Shown here piece by piece: positions 17,900 to 26,797 of a stretch of DNA of 64,000 bases. The notes under the pieces are model-generated. The model was not told the DNA's origin. It did not search any database and saw nothing but the letters and a program-made list of their open reading frames with translations. The stretch comes from Paraferrimonas sedimenticola (lineage in GTDB: Bacteria > Pseudomonadota > Gammaproteobacteria > Enterobacterales > Shewanellaceae), in the NCBI RefSeq assembly GCF_002282855.1, contig NZ_NRIR01000007.1, forward strand, positions 186,001-250,000, in the 5' to 3' direction. Position numbers and translations under genes: made by a program. Positions within the stretch are counted from its first letter, which is position 1. Each line of letters starts with the position of its first letter.

Positions 17900-20416
17900 T
17901 TACAGCGCCATATTTGGCGTTAGCAACACACTGTTGGCGATGATTTTCTCAGTGCCCAGCCAAATGTTGCGGAACACTAAGTTGTCAGCGGCGGCAACCA
18001 CACGACCTTGACCGTAGGCTTCGACCATCAGCGCATTTTGCTCGGCAAAAGCCTGCTGGTATTCCTTGGCTAGGTATCCGCTCAGTAGCGGAGACTTGGC
18101 GTAACTCGCCGCACTGGCAAAGGCTCTGCTCGGCATGCCTAAAGTGATGGCGCGGTTTTTCAACACGGCCAAGCGCTCGCCTTGAGTACCGAACAACAAG
18201 GGGTGTGACGGGTCAGAATCCAGTTGTAATATCGCACCACCCACCGCCTTCTTGGCGTTGAAGGCATCGCGATCGCTATAGCTGAGTTGAGAGCCGTCAA
18301 ACAATTCGGCAAAGTCGCGCTTTTGCTTAACCTTAACGCTTAGTAAGCCTTGTTCTGAGGCCCAAGGAACAGCGTTTTGCAAAGCCACCAGCACACCGCC
18401 ATTGCGAAGCCAGTTTTTAATCGCGGTTACTTGGTTAGAACTCAAGTCACGGTAGCTACCGTCGCTTAAGACCAAGTGGGTGTAGCGCTTTAGCACAGGT
18501 GCCGTCAAACGGTGCTTGTCCACAATGCTAGTTGGGGTGTCCATGGTGCGGTCTAGGTAGTACCACAGCTGGCCAAAGGCCAACTGATTTACCCCAGCAC
18601 CGCCCAACATGGCCAACTTCACCGGGCGAATGGCGCGATATTCAGGGCTACCCAAATCCGAACCAGAAGCGGCGGCACCACTGTCTACGGCAATCGCCTC
18701 AATTTGATACTGTTCCAACATAGGCTGCATTAGTGTCTGCAACTCGGCTGGCGTGTACTTAGGCTGATCCGATGGGATCATCAAGAAACCGGCCGACAAA
18801 CTCAGCGGCTTGCCTCGGTAAGTCAACGTGGCGCCTTTGGTAGCGGACTTAACCACAACCCCTTGCGACGTTAGCGCTTGCGCCAATGCCGGAGCGCGAC
18901 CGTGGCGGTAATCCACCAACCAGTATAGAGCGTCGTCGTTCAGTGAATAATCGCCGCGCGGTGCGGTATCGCTTAGCTGCGCCGATTTTGGCGAAGCATC
19001 TTCGCCCAGACTCATGTCAAAGGCGCGCGCCATGTGCCACGACGAAATGTCGTAAAACACGTTCTCAGCGAACTCGGTGCGACTGTCGAACAGACTGTGC
19101 AACAGTGGCGCCTGCGCTTGCTGATACGGCAAGTACAAACCGCCAGCCGGGGTATAGGTTTCACCCTTGTGAGTGATGTTCTGCTTTAAGTAACGAAACT
19201 CAACCTTGTGCTGGGTAAGCAGGCTTGCCAACTGATCGCGGCGGTAGCTATCACCGGCAGCTTCAATCAGGTAACCCTTGCGCGAGCGACTGTTGGCAAG
19301 CGCTTCTTTAAAAAATTCGCTTTGGTAGCTCTTTAGCTCATCAGCCAGCGCCGCCGAGCCTTCTAAAGTAGAAATCGAGGTCAACCATTGGTTGCGAATG
19401 GCGCGCTGTAGGGTCAACACGCCATTGTCTGAGTCCTGTGCGTGGCCACGAGCCGAGGCTTGCTCAAACAAGATGCCCACCGAGCCGTTAATGTCTGGGT
19501 AAGTCGAGCCTTTACCGTAGAAGAAATCATCAAAACGCTCGCGAGAGAAATACGCCTGACGCACGCCGTCCAATGCCTTTTGGTGGAACTTGGCAATTTG
19601 GGCGGTTAACTCTTGGTTCATTGCTGGCGTTAGCGGATTGGTGCGGCTTGGAACGCCCGGCTGGAAGAAGTAGGTGGAGTTGTGGCCCATCTCGTGAAAA
19701 TCACCCACCACGTGTGGCAACCACTGTTGGAATAACTTCACACGCCCTTGTGACTCAGGGTGACGCAAGAACAACCAGTCGCGGTTAAGGTCTTGCATGT
19801 AGTGATTCACACGACCCGCCGGCCAAGGCTGTTTGTGCTCTCTGTGGTGGTTATCCGAGACGATGTTTTGGCCCTTGTGGGCGTTAGCCCAGTTGGCGAA
19901 ACGATCCATGCCGTCTGGGTTTTGGCTTGGAGTGATCAGCACCAGATTGTTCTTGAGCAGGTCTTTTACCCAGGCTTCTTCACTGGCGGCCAAGTAATAG
20001 CTCATTAGCATGCCAACATGCGCGCCGCTGGCTTCATCACCGTGAATTGAGTAGGCCAGCCAAATCACCGTTGGACCGTCTTGTTTGGCACCGGTGCGCA
20101 CCTTGGCGCGCTCGGCCATCAATTGCTCTTTGTTGGCGATTAGGCTTGGGTCGCCGATGAGCAAACTACGCTGAGCGCGACGCTCGTGGGAGTAGCCACT
20201 GTCTAACAGGGCAACGCGCTCACTTTGAGCTGCTATCAGTTGAATGTAACCGTTGAGTTGGTCGTGACGCAGGTGCCATTCACCTACGGGGTAACCAAGG
20301 TAGTCGGTTGGGTGAGTGATATCAGACTGATAACTCACGTCGGGCAATACAGGGTTAGCGAAAGCGGACGGCCATACCAAACAGGCCATCAGCAGCAACA
20401 GGGCTCTGAACTTCAT
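17900..20416 (-). CDS. secreted M14-family zinc carboxypeptidase-like peptidase with C-terminal GATase-like domain
   Basis: The 838-residue protein has a signal peptide (about residues 1-20, ending SAFA) and an M14 catalytic domain: the zinc pair in IHGDEASG (H-x-x-E), the third ligand His in GDFHEMGHN, and the general-base Glu in LFEQASARG. After it come a middle region and, from about residue 590, a domain resembling class-I amidotransferase-like folds (LAMLGGAGVNQLAFGQLWYYL, THLVLSDGSY, IKNWLRNGGVLVAL). It probably degrades peptides in the periplasm or outside the cell. It stands alone, converging with comF (10 bases between stops). Confidence 0.85.
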   Translation of the reverse strand: MKFRALLLLMACLVWPSAFANPVLPDVSYQSDITHPTDYLGYPVGEWHLRHDQLNGYIQLIAAQSERVALLDSGYSHERRAQRSLLIGDPSLIANKEQLMAERAKVRTGAKQDGPTVIWLAYSIHGDEASGAHVGMLMSYYLAASEEAWVKDLLKNNLVLITPSQNPDGMDRFANWANAHKGQNIVSDNHHREHKQPWPAGRVNHYMQDLNRDWLFLRHPESQGRVKLFQQWLPHVVGDFHEMGHNSTYFFQPGVPSRTNPLTPAMNQELTAQIAKFHQKALDGVRQAYFSRERFDDFFYGKGSTYPDINGSVGILFEQASARGHAQDSDNGVLTLQRAIRNQWLTSISTLEGSAALADELKSYQSEFFKEALANSRSRKGYLIEAAGDSYRRDQLASLLTQHKVEFRYLKQNITHKGETYTPAGGLYLPYQQAQAPLLHSLFDSRTEFAENVFYDISSWHMARAFDMSLGEDASPKSAQLSDTAPRGDYSLNDDALYWLVDYRHGRAPALAQALTSQGVVVKSATKGATLTYRGKPLSLSAGFLMIPSDQPKYTPAELQTLMQPMLEQYQIEAIAVDSGAAASGSDLGSPEYRAIRPVKLAMLGGAGVNQLAFGQLWYYLDRTMDTPTSIVDKHRLTAPVLKRYTHLVLSDGSYRDLSSNQVTAIKNWLRNGGVLVALQNAVPWASEQGLLSVKVKQKRDFAELFDGSQLSYSDRDAFNAKKAVGGAILQLDSDPSHPLLFGTQGERLAVLKNRAITLGMPSRAFASAASYAKSPLLSGYLAKEYQQAFAEQNALMVEAYGQGRVVAAADNLVFRNIWLGTEKIIANSVLLTPNMAL

Positions 20417-20620
20417 AGCGAGTTTAAGTCCTTTATTATTCTAATTTTATCGTAATTGATTAAGGCGACGAGAAGCGCACTTGCAGGCTCACGTTATCAT
20501 TGTCGCTGCTGATTGGCGAATTTTTAGCTGTTGCCAAATGTGTCGAAAGTCCCAAAGCGATTGTAACCAAGAGTACAAAGACTACCGCTTGAGTTTGAAG
20601 CCATGTATGATTGGCGTCTA

Positions 20621-20645
20621 TTTCTTGACTAATTTACTCAGATAA
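20621..20645 (+). promoter_or_regulatory. IscR type 1 operator candidate upstream of nfuA
   Basis: The 25 bases contain TTGACTAATTTACTCAG, matching about 20 of 25 positions of the type 1 IscR consensus as I recall it (ATASYYGACT followed by RWWWYAGTC-type right half). It ends 19 bases before the nfuA ATG, where it would block the promoter. In E. coli nfuA is an IscR target. Confidence 0.5.
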
Positions 20646-20664
20646 AGCTAATGGAGCGGTTGTA

Positions 20665-21243
20665 ATGATTGCCATTTCCGAGTCTGCCCAGGCGCACTTC
20701 GCCAAGTTGTTGGCCGACCAGCCTGAAGGCACCCACATTCGTGTGTTCGTAATTAATCCTGGAACTCCATCAGCCGAGTGCGGCGTGTCTTACTGCCCGC
20801 CTGACGCTGTGGAAGAAGAAGACATTCAACTAGAATTTGAAAGCTTTAAGGCCATGGTTGATGACAAAAGCGCGCCTTTCCTAGAAGACGCCTCAATTGA
20901 CTTTGTTACCGACCAACTGGGCAGCCAACTAACCCTTAAGGCACCAAACGCCAAGATGCGCAAAGTGTCTGATAATGCGCCGCTAGCCGAGCGTTTGGAT
21001 TATGTGATTCAAGCGGAAATCAACCCGCAATTGGCCAGCCACGGCGGTCACATCGTACTGACTGAAATCACCGAAGAAGGCGTTGCTGTGATCCAATTCG
21101 GCGGCGGTTGTAACGGTTGTTCCATGGTAGATGTGACTCTCAAAGACGGTATCGAAGGTCAGCTTCTTGAGCGTTTCGCTGGCGAGATCACCGGTGTGCG
21201 CGATGCTACCGAGCACCAACACGGCGAGCACTCTTACCAATAA
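20665..21243 (+). CDS. nfuA: Fe-S biogenesis protein NfuA
   Basis: NfuA carries a [4Fe-4S] cluster to target enzymes, especially under iron or oxidative stress. The 192 residues show an N-terminal degenerate A-type domain (about 1-95) and a C-terminal Nfu domain with the cluster cysteines C149-x-x-C152 in [19 protein letters not shown] at 20654 precedes the ATG. It is a single gene in a 248-base gap opposite the M14 peptidase; the upstream IscR-like site suggests derepression when Fe-S clusters run short. Confidence 0.95.
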   Translation: MIAISESAQAHFAKLLADQPEGTHIRVFVINPGTPSAECGVSYCPPDAVEEEDIQLEFESFKAMVDDKSAPFLEDASIDFVTDQLGSQLTLKAPNAKMRKVSDNAPLAERLDYVIQAEINPQLASHGGHIVLTEITEEGVAVIQFGGGCNGCSMVDVTLKDGIEGQLLERFAGEITGVRDATEHQHGEHSYQ

Positions 21244-21264
21244 GACAAGCTTGTAGCTTGGACT

Positions 21265-22098
21265 TTAAGCGCGAGCGCGTTGCGCGGCCTCCCAGGCCTG
21301 CATGATGCGTTTGCGCTCACTTCCCCAACGATAATGCCCTACCTCTCCACTGCCTAAGATCACTCGATGGCAAGGGATCAAATACGCGATTTCATTGGCC
21401 GCCATGGCCGAGCCTACCGCGCGTGACGCTTTGGGTGAATTGGCCATACTCGCCAGTTGGGCGTAGGACACCAACTCCCCTTGGGCGACATTAAGCAGGG
21501 CTTGCCACACCTTTATTTGAAAGTTGCTTCCCTTGAGTAGCAAATGTAGAGGTTCATTGCCCGAGTTGGCAAACACTCGCTGCGCCCAAGGTTGGGCGTC
21601 TCCCGCCTGCCAATTGGCAAGTGGCCAGCTGGTCTTTAGACGGTCTAACGGCTGCTGTTCATTATCGACAAAAGCGAGGTAGCAAAGCCCGCGCTCGCTC
21701 CAACCAAACAAGGCCTCACCAAATGGCGTCGCTGCCACACCATAGCCCAAATTTAGCCCCTCTCCACGGCGCTTGATTTCACCGGGCGTGAGCGCCTCGC
21801 AAGTCACCATCAGATCGTGCAATCGACCTGGGCTAGATAGCCCGGCACTCAAACTGGCTTCAAGCACTGAGTCGCTGTGTTTCAGCGCTGCGAGCGCATG
21901 TTCCTTGGTGAGATACTGTAAGAACCGCTTAGGCGACACCCCGGCCCAACGGCTGAACTGCCGCTGCAAGTTGGACTCGCTCATGCCCACTGCGCTAGCC
22001 ACTTGCCCCAGCTCGGGTTGGTCTTGAAAGTTAGCCTGTAAATACTCGATGGCCTGACCAATCTGCTGATAAGCGCGAGATACCTCATCCATGGGCAC
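21265..22098 (-). CDS. Ada-like bifunctional protein: AraC helix-turn-helix plus O6-alkylguanine-DNA alkyltransferase
   Basis: The 277-residue protein joins an AraC-type DNA-binding domain (about residues 15-110, SESNLQRQFSRWAGVSPKRFLQYL) to a methylguanine methyltransferase domain (about 120-275) with the acceptor Cys243 in LIPCHRVILGSGEVGHYRWG. The zinc-binding methylphosphotriester domain that E. coli Ada uses as its sensor is absent, and no second gene here supplies it. It can therefore repair O6-methylguanine but cannot sense damage the Ada way. Its start overlaps the upstream DMT permease by 14 bases, so it is the second gene of that transcript. Confidence 0.88.
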   Translation of the reverse strand: MPMDEVSRAYQQIGQAIEYLQANFQDQPELGQVASAVGMSESNLQRQFSRWAGVSPKRFLQYLTKEHALAALKHSDSVLEASLSAGLSSPGRLHDLMVTCEALTPGEIKRRGEGLNLGYGVAATPFGEALFGWSERGLCYLAFVDNEQQPLDRLKTSWPLANWQAGDAQPWAQRVFANSGNEPLHLLLKGSNFQIKVWQALLNVAQGELVSYAQLASMANSPKASRAVGSAMAANEIAYLIPCHRVILGSGEVGHYRWGSERKRIMQAWEAAQRARA

Positions 22099-22972
22099 GC
22101 CTCCTTTGTTTAAACCATTGCAGCGGATTAAAGCCGGTGATCAGCATGGTGCCACTAACTACAACTAGCCCGCCAAGGAGTGTGTGCCAACCGATAGACT
22201 CGCCTAAGAACCACCAGCCCCACAGCATGCCAAACAGCGGAATCAAATAAGCCACCGACAAGGCCGAGGTCGCCCCAACTTGATCGATAAGGCGGAAATA
22301 CAGCAGGTAAGCCACACCCGAGCAAACGATGCCCAAAGCCAACACGGCCAAGGAGCTGTTTAGGCTAGGAAGCGCATCCGGCAGATTGGTCGGTTGCAGT
22401 GGCATCAACAAAATAGCCGCCGCCCACAAGCAACCGTGGGCATTACCAAACGCCCCTGCTGCCTTGCCCCGTTTGGAGGCGTAGTTTGACGCCAAGGCAT
22501 AGCAAAATGCGGCAAAGCCGGCGGCTAGTAACCCTAGAGTGCTGGCCTGCCAAGCACCATCTGAGGTCAGAATCACCACGCCAGATATGCCTAATAACAA
22601 GCCAAACACTTCCGATTTTTGTGGCAGGCGTTTTTGGTCCACCGCGTTGACCACCGAGCCCCACATGGGCGCGGTAGCGTTGAGAATCGCCATCATGGCC
22701 ACCGACAGTTGGGTGGCGGCGTAGCTGTAGAGCAAGAAAGGTAGTGCGGAGTTAAGTAGCCCCACCACCAGAAAATAGCGCCAGTACTGGCGCGCATTTA
22801 ACACGCGCTTGGTGATTAGCGCGACGATGGCCAAGAAAATCGCTGCCAATAACAAACGCAGCTCGGTCAGCAAGGGCACCCCAAACTCGTCCACCGCGAC
22901 GCGCATGAACATAAATGAGCTACCCCAGATAGCTGCCAGCAATACTAATTGGACAGCGCTTTGCCAGCCCAT
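22085..22972 (-). CDS. EamA/DMT-family transporter
   Basis: A 295-residue drug/metabolite-superfamily permease with about ten membrane segments in two EamA repeats; the N-terminal LAAIWGSSFMFMRVAVDEFG and the second-half SALSVAYLIPLFGMLWGWWFLGE-like region are typical. The substrate is unknown. An open frame runs further upstream, but the ATG at 22972 has an AGGAG ribosome site and starts exactly at the first membrane segment. It overlaps the Ada-like gene downstream by 14 bases and is divergent from the AlkA-like gene across 118 bases. Confidence 0.85.
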   Translation of the reverse strand: MGWQSAVQLVLLAAIWGSSFMFMRVAVDEFGVPLLTELRLLLAAIFLAIVALITKRVLNARQYWRYFLVVGLLNSALPFLLYSYAATQLSVAMMAILNATAPMWGSVVNAVDQKRLPQKSEVFGLLLGISGVVILTSDGAWQASTLGLLAAGFAAFCYALASNYASKRGKAAGAFGNAHGCLWAAAILLMPLQPTNLPDALPSLNSSLAVLALGIVCSGVAYLLYFRLIDQVGATSALSVAYLIPLFGMLWGWWFLGESIGWHTLLGGLVVVSGTMLITGFNPLQWFKQRRRAHG

Positions 22973-23090
22973 GCGTTCTCCTGCTAAACCTATAATCTCA
23001 ATCAAACCCAAACAGGCATTGGCCGTTTCGGGTCTAGCCACTATAGTGGCAATAGACACCGGCTGACCACCCGATTCTTGCACAGCGACC

Positions 23091-23702
23091 ATGACCGACG
23101 ATCAACTGAGCCAACAACTGCCGTTTTTATGCCAGCTCGACGCCGATTTGGCCAAAGCTTTTGAAAGCCTTGGCGCACCGCCGGCGCGAGTTCGTCCAGC
23201 GGGGTTTCGCACGCTACTGAACATTATTGTCAGTCAGCAGATCTCAGTGCACGCGGCACGAGCGATTCAGGGGCGCTTGGACGTTCTACTCGATGGTGGA
23301 GATGCACAAACTTGGCTAAGTCTGGACGAGCAAGCCATCATAGCTGCGGGTTTGTCTGCCCGAAAACGCCAATACGCCCAAGGCTTGGCCCAGGCCCTAG
23401 TGTCGGGTAGTTTGGATTTGGATTCGCTCGATTCCATGTCAGACACCGATGCCATTGACGCTGTCACCCAACTTAAAGGCTTTGGCCGTTGGAGTGCTGA
23501 GATCTATTTGATGGTGTCGCACCACAGACAAGACATATTTCCCGCCGATGACATCGCACTGCAAACCGCACTCGCTAGGCTCAAAGGATTGGATGAGCGT
23601 CCGAGTGCCAAGCAGGCAAGAGAGCTGACCGAGCATTGGGCGCCTTATCGCAGCGCTGGTTCCCTATTGCTTTGGCACTATTACCAGGGTGCCCCTACTT
23701 AA
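23091..23702 (+). CDS. DNA-3-methyladenine glycosylase 2 (AlkA-like, HhH-GPD)
   Basis: This base-excision glycosylase removes alkylated bases from DNA. The 203-residue protein lacks the N-terminal domain of E. coli AlkA but has the full HhH-GPD core: NIIVSQQISVHAARAIQ, the hairpin LKGFGRWSAEIYLM and the catalytic Asp in FPADDIAL (about residue 153 or 154). The C-terminal HWAPYRSAGSLLLWHYY is a family signature. It stands opposite the DMT/Ada-like pair, so a second alkylation-repair gene shares the same 118-base divergent region. Confidence 0.9.
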   Translation: MTDDQLSQQLPFLCQLDADLAKAFESLGAPPARVRPAGFRTLLNIIVSQQISVHAARAIQGRLDVLLDGGDAQTWLSLDEQAIIAAGLSARKRQYAQGLAQALVSGSLDLDSLDSMSDTDAIDAVTQLKGFGRWSAEIYLMVSHHRQDIFPADDIALQTALARLKGLDERPSAKQARELTEHWAPYRSAGSLLLWHYYQGAPT

Positions 23703-23750
23703 GGCTGTGACCAAGAAGCTGACCCCTATAAGCCCATAAACCCTGTCCAG

Positions 23751-25091
23751 CTAGCGGCTGATAAAACCACCTCGAGCAAGACGCCAGCGGTAATGGCCGT
23801 ATAGGCTAATGCCTCGCGCCAGCATAAATACCGACAAGGCTGCCCACAGTGCGGTATTGCCCAAATCAGACATTAACCACCACAGTGGGAAAAACACCAC
23901 AAAGGCGCTGAAGATCATACTGTCGCGCATCTGCTGGCCTTTGGCGGCACCGATATAGATACCATCCATCAAGTAGCACAAGAAGGACAGCAAAGGCAGC
24001 GCCACCACCCAAGGTAGATAGGTCAGCGCGTACTCGCGTACTTCGCTGATTCCTGTCATCAAATGAATCAGCGCCGAGCCAAATAAGCCAAAGGCCAAAC
24101 TGAATATCAGAGCTGAGCCAAAGCCCCAAATCAGATTCAATCGCACCGCTTTATTGAGAGCCTGATTCTCACCCTGGCCATAAGCACGGCCCACTTGAGC
24201 TTCAGCCGAATAGGCAAAGCCGTCCAGCGCGTAGGAAATTAGCATCAGGAAGTTGAGTAAAATCGCATTAGCCGCCAGAGGAATATCGCCTAAGCGCGCC
24301 CCTTGAAAGGTCATGAAGGAGAACACGGCTTGCAAGCAAGCGCTGCGAATGAAGATATCGCGATTGAGCGCTAGCAAGCTGCCAAGGCCAGCCAGTTTGG
24401 CGTACTTTTGTAACGTGCCTAGCCAAGTCTCGCCAAGACTGCGCAGTTGCCCTCTAGTGAACCACAAGAGCAACAACATGCTGCCAGTTTCGGCCAGCAA
24501 GGAGGCCCAGGCCACTCCGGCCACGCCCCAACCAAGACCGATGACGAACCAGAGATCCAGAGTCAAATTCAAGCAGTTGGTCAGAATGACCGCATACATC
24601 GCCAGCTTGGACTTCTGTCGTCCAAGTAGCCACCCCATTAGCACCAAGTTCACCAAGGCCATCGGTGAGGCCCATACTCGAATCTCAAAATAGCGCTGCG
24701 CTTGCTCGCTGACCTCGGCACTGGCGCCCGCCAGCCAATGAGCTAACTGCCAAATCGGCCATTGCAGCAGCAAAATCCCAAAAGCGATCACCAGAGCGAC
24801 CATAAGCCCTTGAGCTAACAATTGAATTTGCGCTGCGCTATCATTGGCGCCGAATGACTGGGCTACCTTGCCGGTAGTAGCCATGCGCAGAAACCCCATG
24901 AGCCAGAAAATCAGGGTTATAATCATAGATCCGACCGCCACACCGCCAAGGTAATACGGCTGGTCCATGTGACCAATGACCGCGGTGTCCACCAAACCCA
25001 ACAAGGGCGAGGTGATATTGGATAGGATCATCGGCAGCGCTAACGCCAACACAGCTTTGTGGTTGACCGCTTGCAGCGCACTCTGACTCAT
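23751..25091 (-). CDS. MATE-family efflux transporter (DinF type)
   Basis: A 446-residue protein with about 12 membrane segments. LALPMILSNITSPLLGLVDTAVIGH at the N-terminus and YALDGFAYSAEAQVGRAYGQG in the second half mark the DinF branch of the MATE superfamily, which exports drugs or other organic molecules by cation antiport. In E. coli dinF sits beside lexA, but here lexA is 10 kb away and no SOS box lies in the 21-base gap upstream. The ATG at 25091 with AAGGA is chosen over an extension that would run into the divergent deacetylase gene. Confidence 0.85.
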   Translation of the reverse strand: MSQSALQAVNHKAVLALALPMILSNITSPLLGLVDTAVIGHMDQPYYLGGVAVGSMIITLIFWLMGFLRMATTGKVAQSFGANDSAAQIQLLAQGLMVALVIAFGILLLQWPIWQLAHWLAGASAEVSEQAQRYFEIRVWASPMALVNLVLMGWLLGRQKSKLAMYAVILTNCLNLTLDLWFVIGLGWGVAGVAWASLLAETGSMLLLLWFTRGQLRSLGETWLGTLQKYAKLAGLGSLLALNRDIFIRSACLQAVFSFMTFQGARLGDIPLAANAILLNFLMLISYALDGFAYSAEAQVGRAYGQGENQALNKAVRLNLIWGFGSALIFSLAFGLFGSALIHLMTGISEVREYALTYLPWVVALPLLSFLCYLMDGIYIGAAKGQQMRDSMIFSAFVVFFPLWWLMSDLGNTALWAALSVFMLARGISLYGHYRWRLARGGFISR

Positions 25092-25112
25092 AGCATTCCT
25101 TAGAGGTAAAAA

Positions 25113-26159
25113 GTGAAACAATTGTTCGTGGGTCTAGCCCTTTGTTTGGCCGCCGTAAGCGCCAAAGCCGCGGTAATCCTGCAGTACCACCACGTCGCAG
25201 ACGACACCCCTCGCTCCACTAGTCTGACAGTGGAAGCCTTTGAGCAGCAAATGCAGTACCTCAAAGACCGAAATTTTCAGGTCATCGCTTTATCTGAGCT
25301 AGTCGCCGCCATTCAGCAAGGTAAAGCACTGGCAGAAAACACTGTGGTGATCACCTTTGACGATGGTTATCAGAACAACTTCGACAACGCGCGTCCGATC
25401 TTACGCCAACACGGCTTTCCTTACACTGTGTTTGTTGCCGCGGAGCCGATTCATCAAAAGCAGCGCCCCATGATGTCGTGGCAGACCCTCAAACAAATGG
25501 CGGACGAAGGTGCGGAAATTGCCAATCACTCATGGTCGCACAATCACTTGGTCCATCGTCGCACTGACGAAACCCACAGTCAGTGGCTGGCTCGAATTCA
25601 GGGCGACTTGCAAAAGGCCGAGCGCGATATTGAGAAATACACGGGCCAATCCTGGAAAACCCTAGCCTATCCTTTCGGCGAATTTGATGCGGACTTGAAA
25701 AACCTACTCAAACAAATGGGCTATGTGGGCATTGGCCAACACTCAGGTGCCGTGGGGTTGACTAGCGATCTACAAGCTCTGCCTCGTTTTCCCATGGCCG
25801 ATGCCTTTGCCGACATGGACAGCTTTAAACTTAAAGTCAGTAGTCGAGCGTTTGAGATTGAGTCGGTGACACCCGAGAACCCAGTATTAGCTCACGAGGA
25901 TAGCCGTCCTGTACTGACCGTTACTCTAAACACAAAAGATATCAACAAGAATGGATTGATGTGCTTTGTGCAAGGGCAAGGAGCGAAAGCACCGACTTGG
26001 GTGTCGGATAACCAGTTCACCGTAAAAGCAGACCAGCCGCTGAGCATTGGTCGCTCGCGCTACAACTGCACCGCACCTAGCTTATCGAGTAAGGGTTACT
26101 ACTGGTTTTCGCAACCTTGGCTCAGAGCCAAGGCCGACGGTAGCTTTCCTAAAGGCTAG
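25113..26159 (+). CDS. exported polysaccharide deacetylase-family protein
   Basis: The 348-residue product has a signal peptide (about residues 1-19, ending AKA) and a NodB-type domain: TFDDGY at 81-86 gives the catalytic Asp and metal ligand, and HSWSH (His139 and His143) gives the two zinc ligands. QYHHVADDTPRSTSLT resembles the PgaB/IcaB subfamily that acts on poly-N-acetylglucosamine or peptidoglycan. About 100 C-terminal residues (from about 245) form an extra beta-rich domain I do not recognise. The start is GTG at 25113 after AGAGG. The 3' end overlaps the opposing sco gene by 11 bases. Confidence 0.83.
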   Translation: MKQLFVGLALCLAAVSAKAAVILQYHHVADDTPRSTSLTVEAFEQQMQYLKDRNFQVIALSELVAAIQQGKALAENTVVITFDDGYQNNFDNARPILRQHGFPYTVFVAAEPIHQKQRPMMSWQTLKQMADEGAEIANHSWSHNHLVHRRTDETHSQWLARIQGDLQKAERDIEKYTGQSWKTLAYPFGEFDADLKNLLKQMGYVGIGQHSGAVGLTSDLQALPRFPMADAFADMDSFKLKVSSRAFEIESVTPENPVLAHEDSRPVLTVTLNTKDINKNGLMCFVQGQGAKAPTWVSDNQFTVKADQPLSIGRSRYNCTAPSLSSKGYYWFSQPWLRAKADGSFPKG

Positions 26160-26787
26160 CCGCCTCGATCAACACGCCGACGTCATGCGCCACATCGTCG
26201 GCTTTCACCATCGCCAGCTCACCTGGCTTGAAATCCTTGGGCTTAAGCAGCGCCACTAACTGGCCTTGGGGGTTAATCAGGGCCACTGCGGCGCTGTGAT
26301 CGACCTGATAATCTTCTGGGTCGTCACCGTTCATGGCGTACACCAAACCCAACTGTTGTGTCAGCGGGTATAGCTGAGGGTGCTCACCCCGCACCGCCAC
26401 AAACTCAGGATTAAAGTAGTCCATGTACTGCTTAAGTTTTTGCTGAGTATCGCGCTTAGGGTCCACAGACACTAACACCACTTGCAACTGGTCCTGCAGG
26501 CCCACCTGCTGATGGGCGCGCTTTAGCTGCAACAAGGTGGTCGGGCAGATATCCGGACAAAAGGTGTAGCCGGCAAACAACAGACTCCATTTGCCTTTAA
26601 GGCGCTGTTGGTCAAAGACTTGGCCGTTCTGATCGGTCAGCTGAAACGGCGCTAGCTGCTTCGGTACTGGGTATACCAAAGCCGAACGCGGTGGAGTTGG
26701 CGCAGGCTTGTATTGCTGCAAGAACACCCCTGCACCTAATGCGATTAGCGCCACCAATCCAAATACCCAATTGACCGCCTTACCCAT
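26149..26787 (-). CDS. SCO1/SenC-family copper chaperone for cytochrome c oxidase
   Basis: Sco proteins deliver copper to the CuA centre of cytochrome oxidase subunit II. The 212-residue protein has an N-terminal membrane anchor and a thioredoxin-like domain with the copper-binding cysteines C77-x-x-x-C81 (TFCPDICPTT) and the distal His ligand in DYQVDHSAAV. ATG 26787 has TAGGAG upstream; the open frame 6 codons earlier lacks it. It is the last gene of the cox/haem A operon, 10 bases after ctaB. Confidence 0.93.
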   Translation of the reverse strand: MGKAVNWVFGLVALIALGAGVFLQQYKPAPTPPRSALVYPVPKQLAPFQLTDQNGQVFDQQRLKGKWSLLFAGYTFCPDICPTTLLQLKRAHQQVGLQDQLQVVLVSVDPKRDTQQKLKQYMDYFNPEFVAVRGEHPQLYPLTQQLGLVYAMNGDDPEDYQVDHSAAVALINPQGQLVALLKPKDFKPGELAMVKADDVAHDVGVLIEAASL

Positions 26788-26797
26788 GGCTATGCTC

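Noticed and set aside
23751-25121. SOS control of the DinF-like transporter
   Set aside because: No CTGT-N8-ACAG box lies in the 21-base gap before its start, and lexA is not adjacent.
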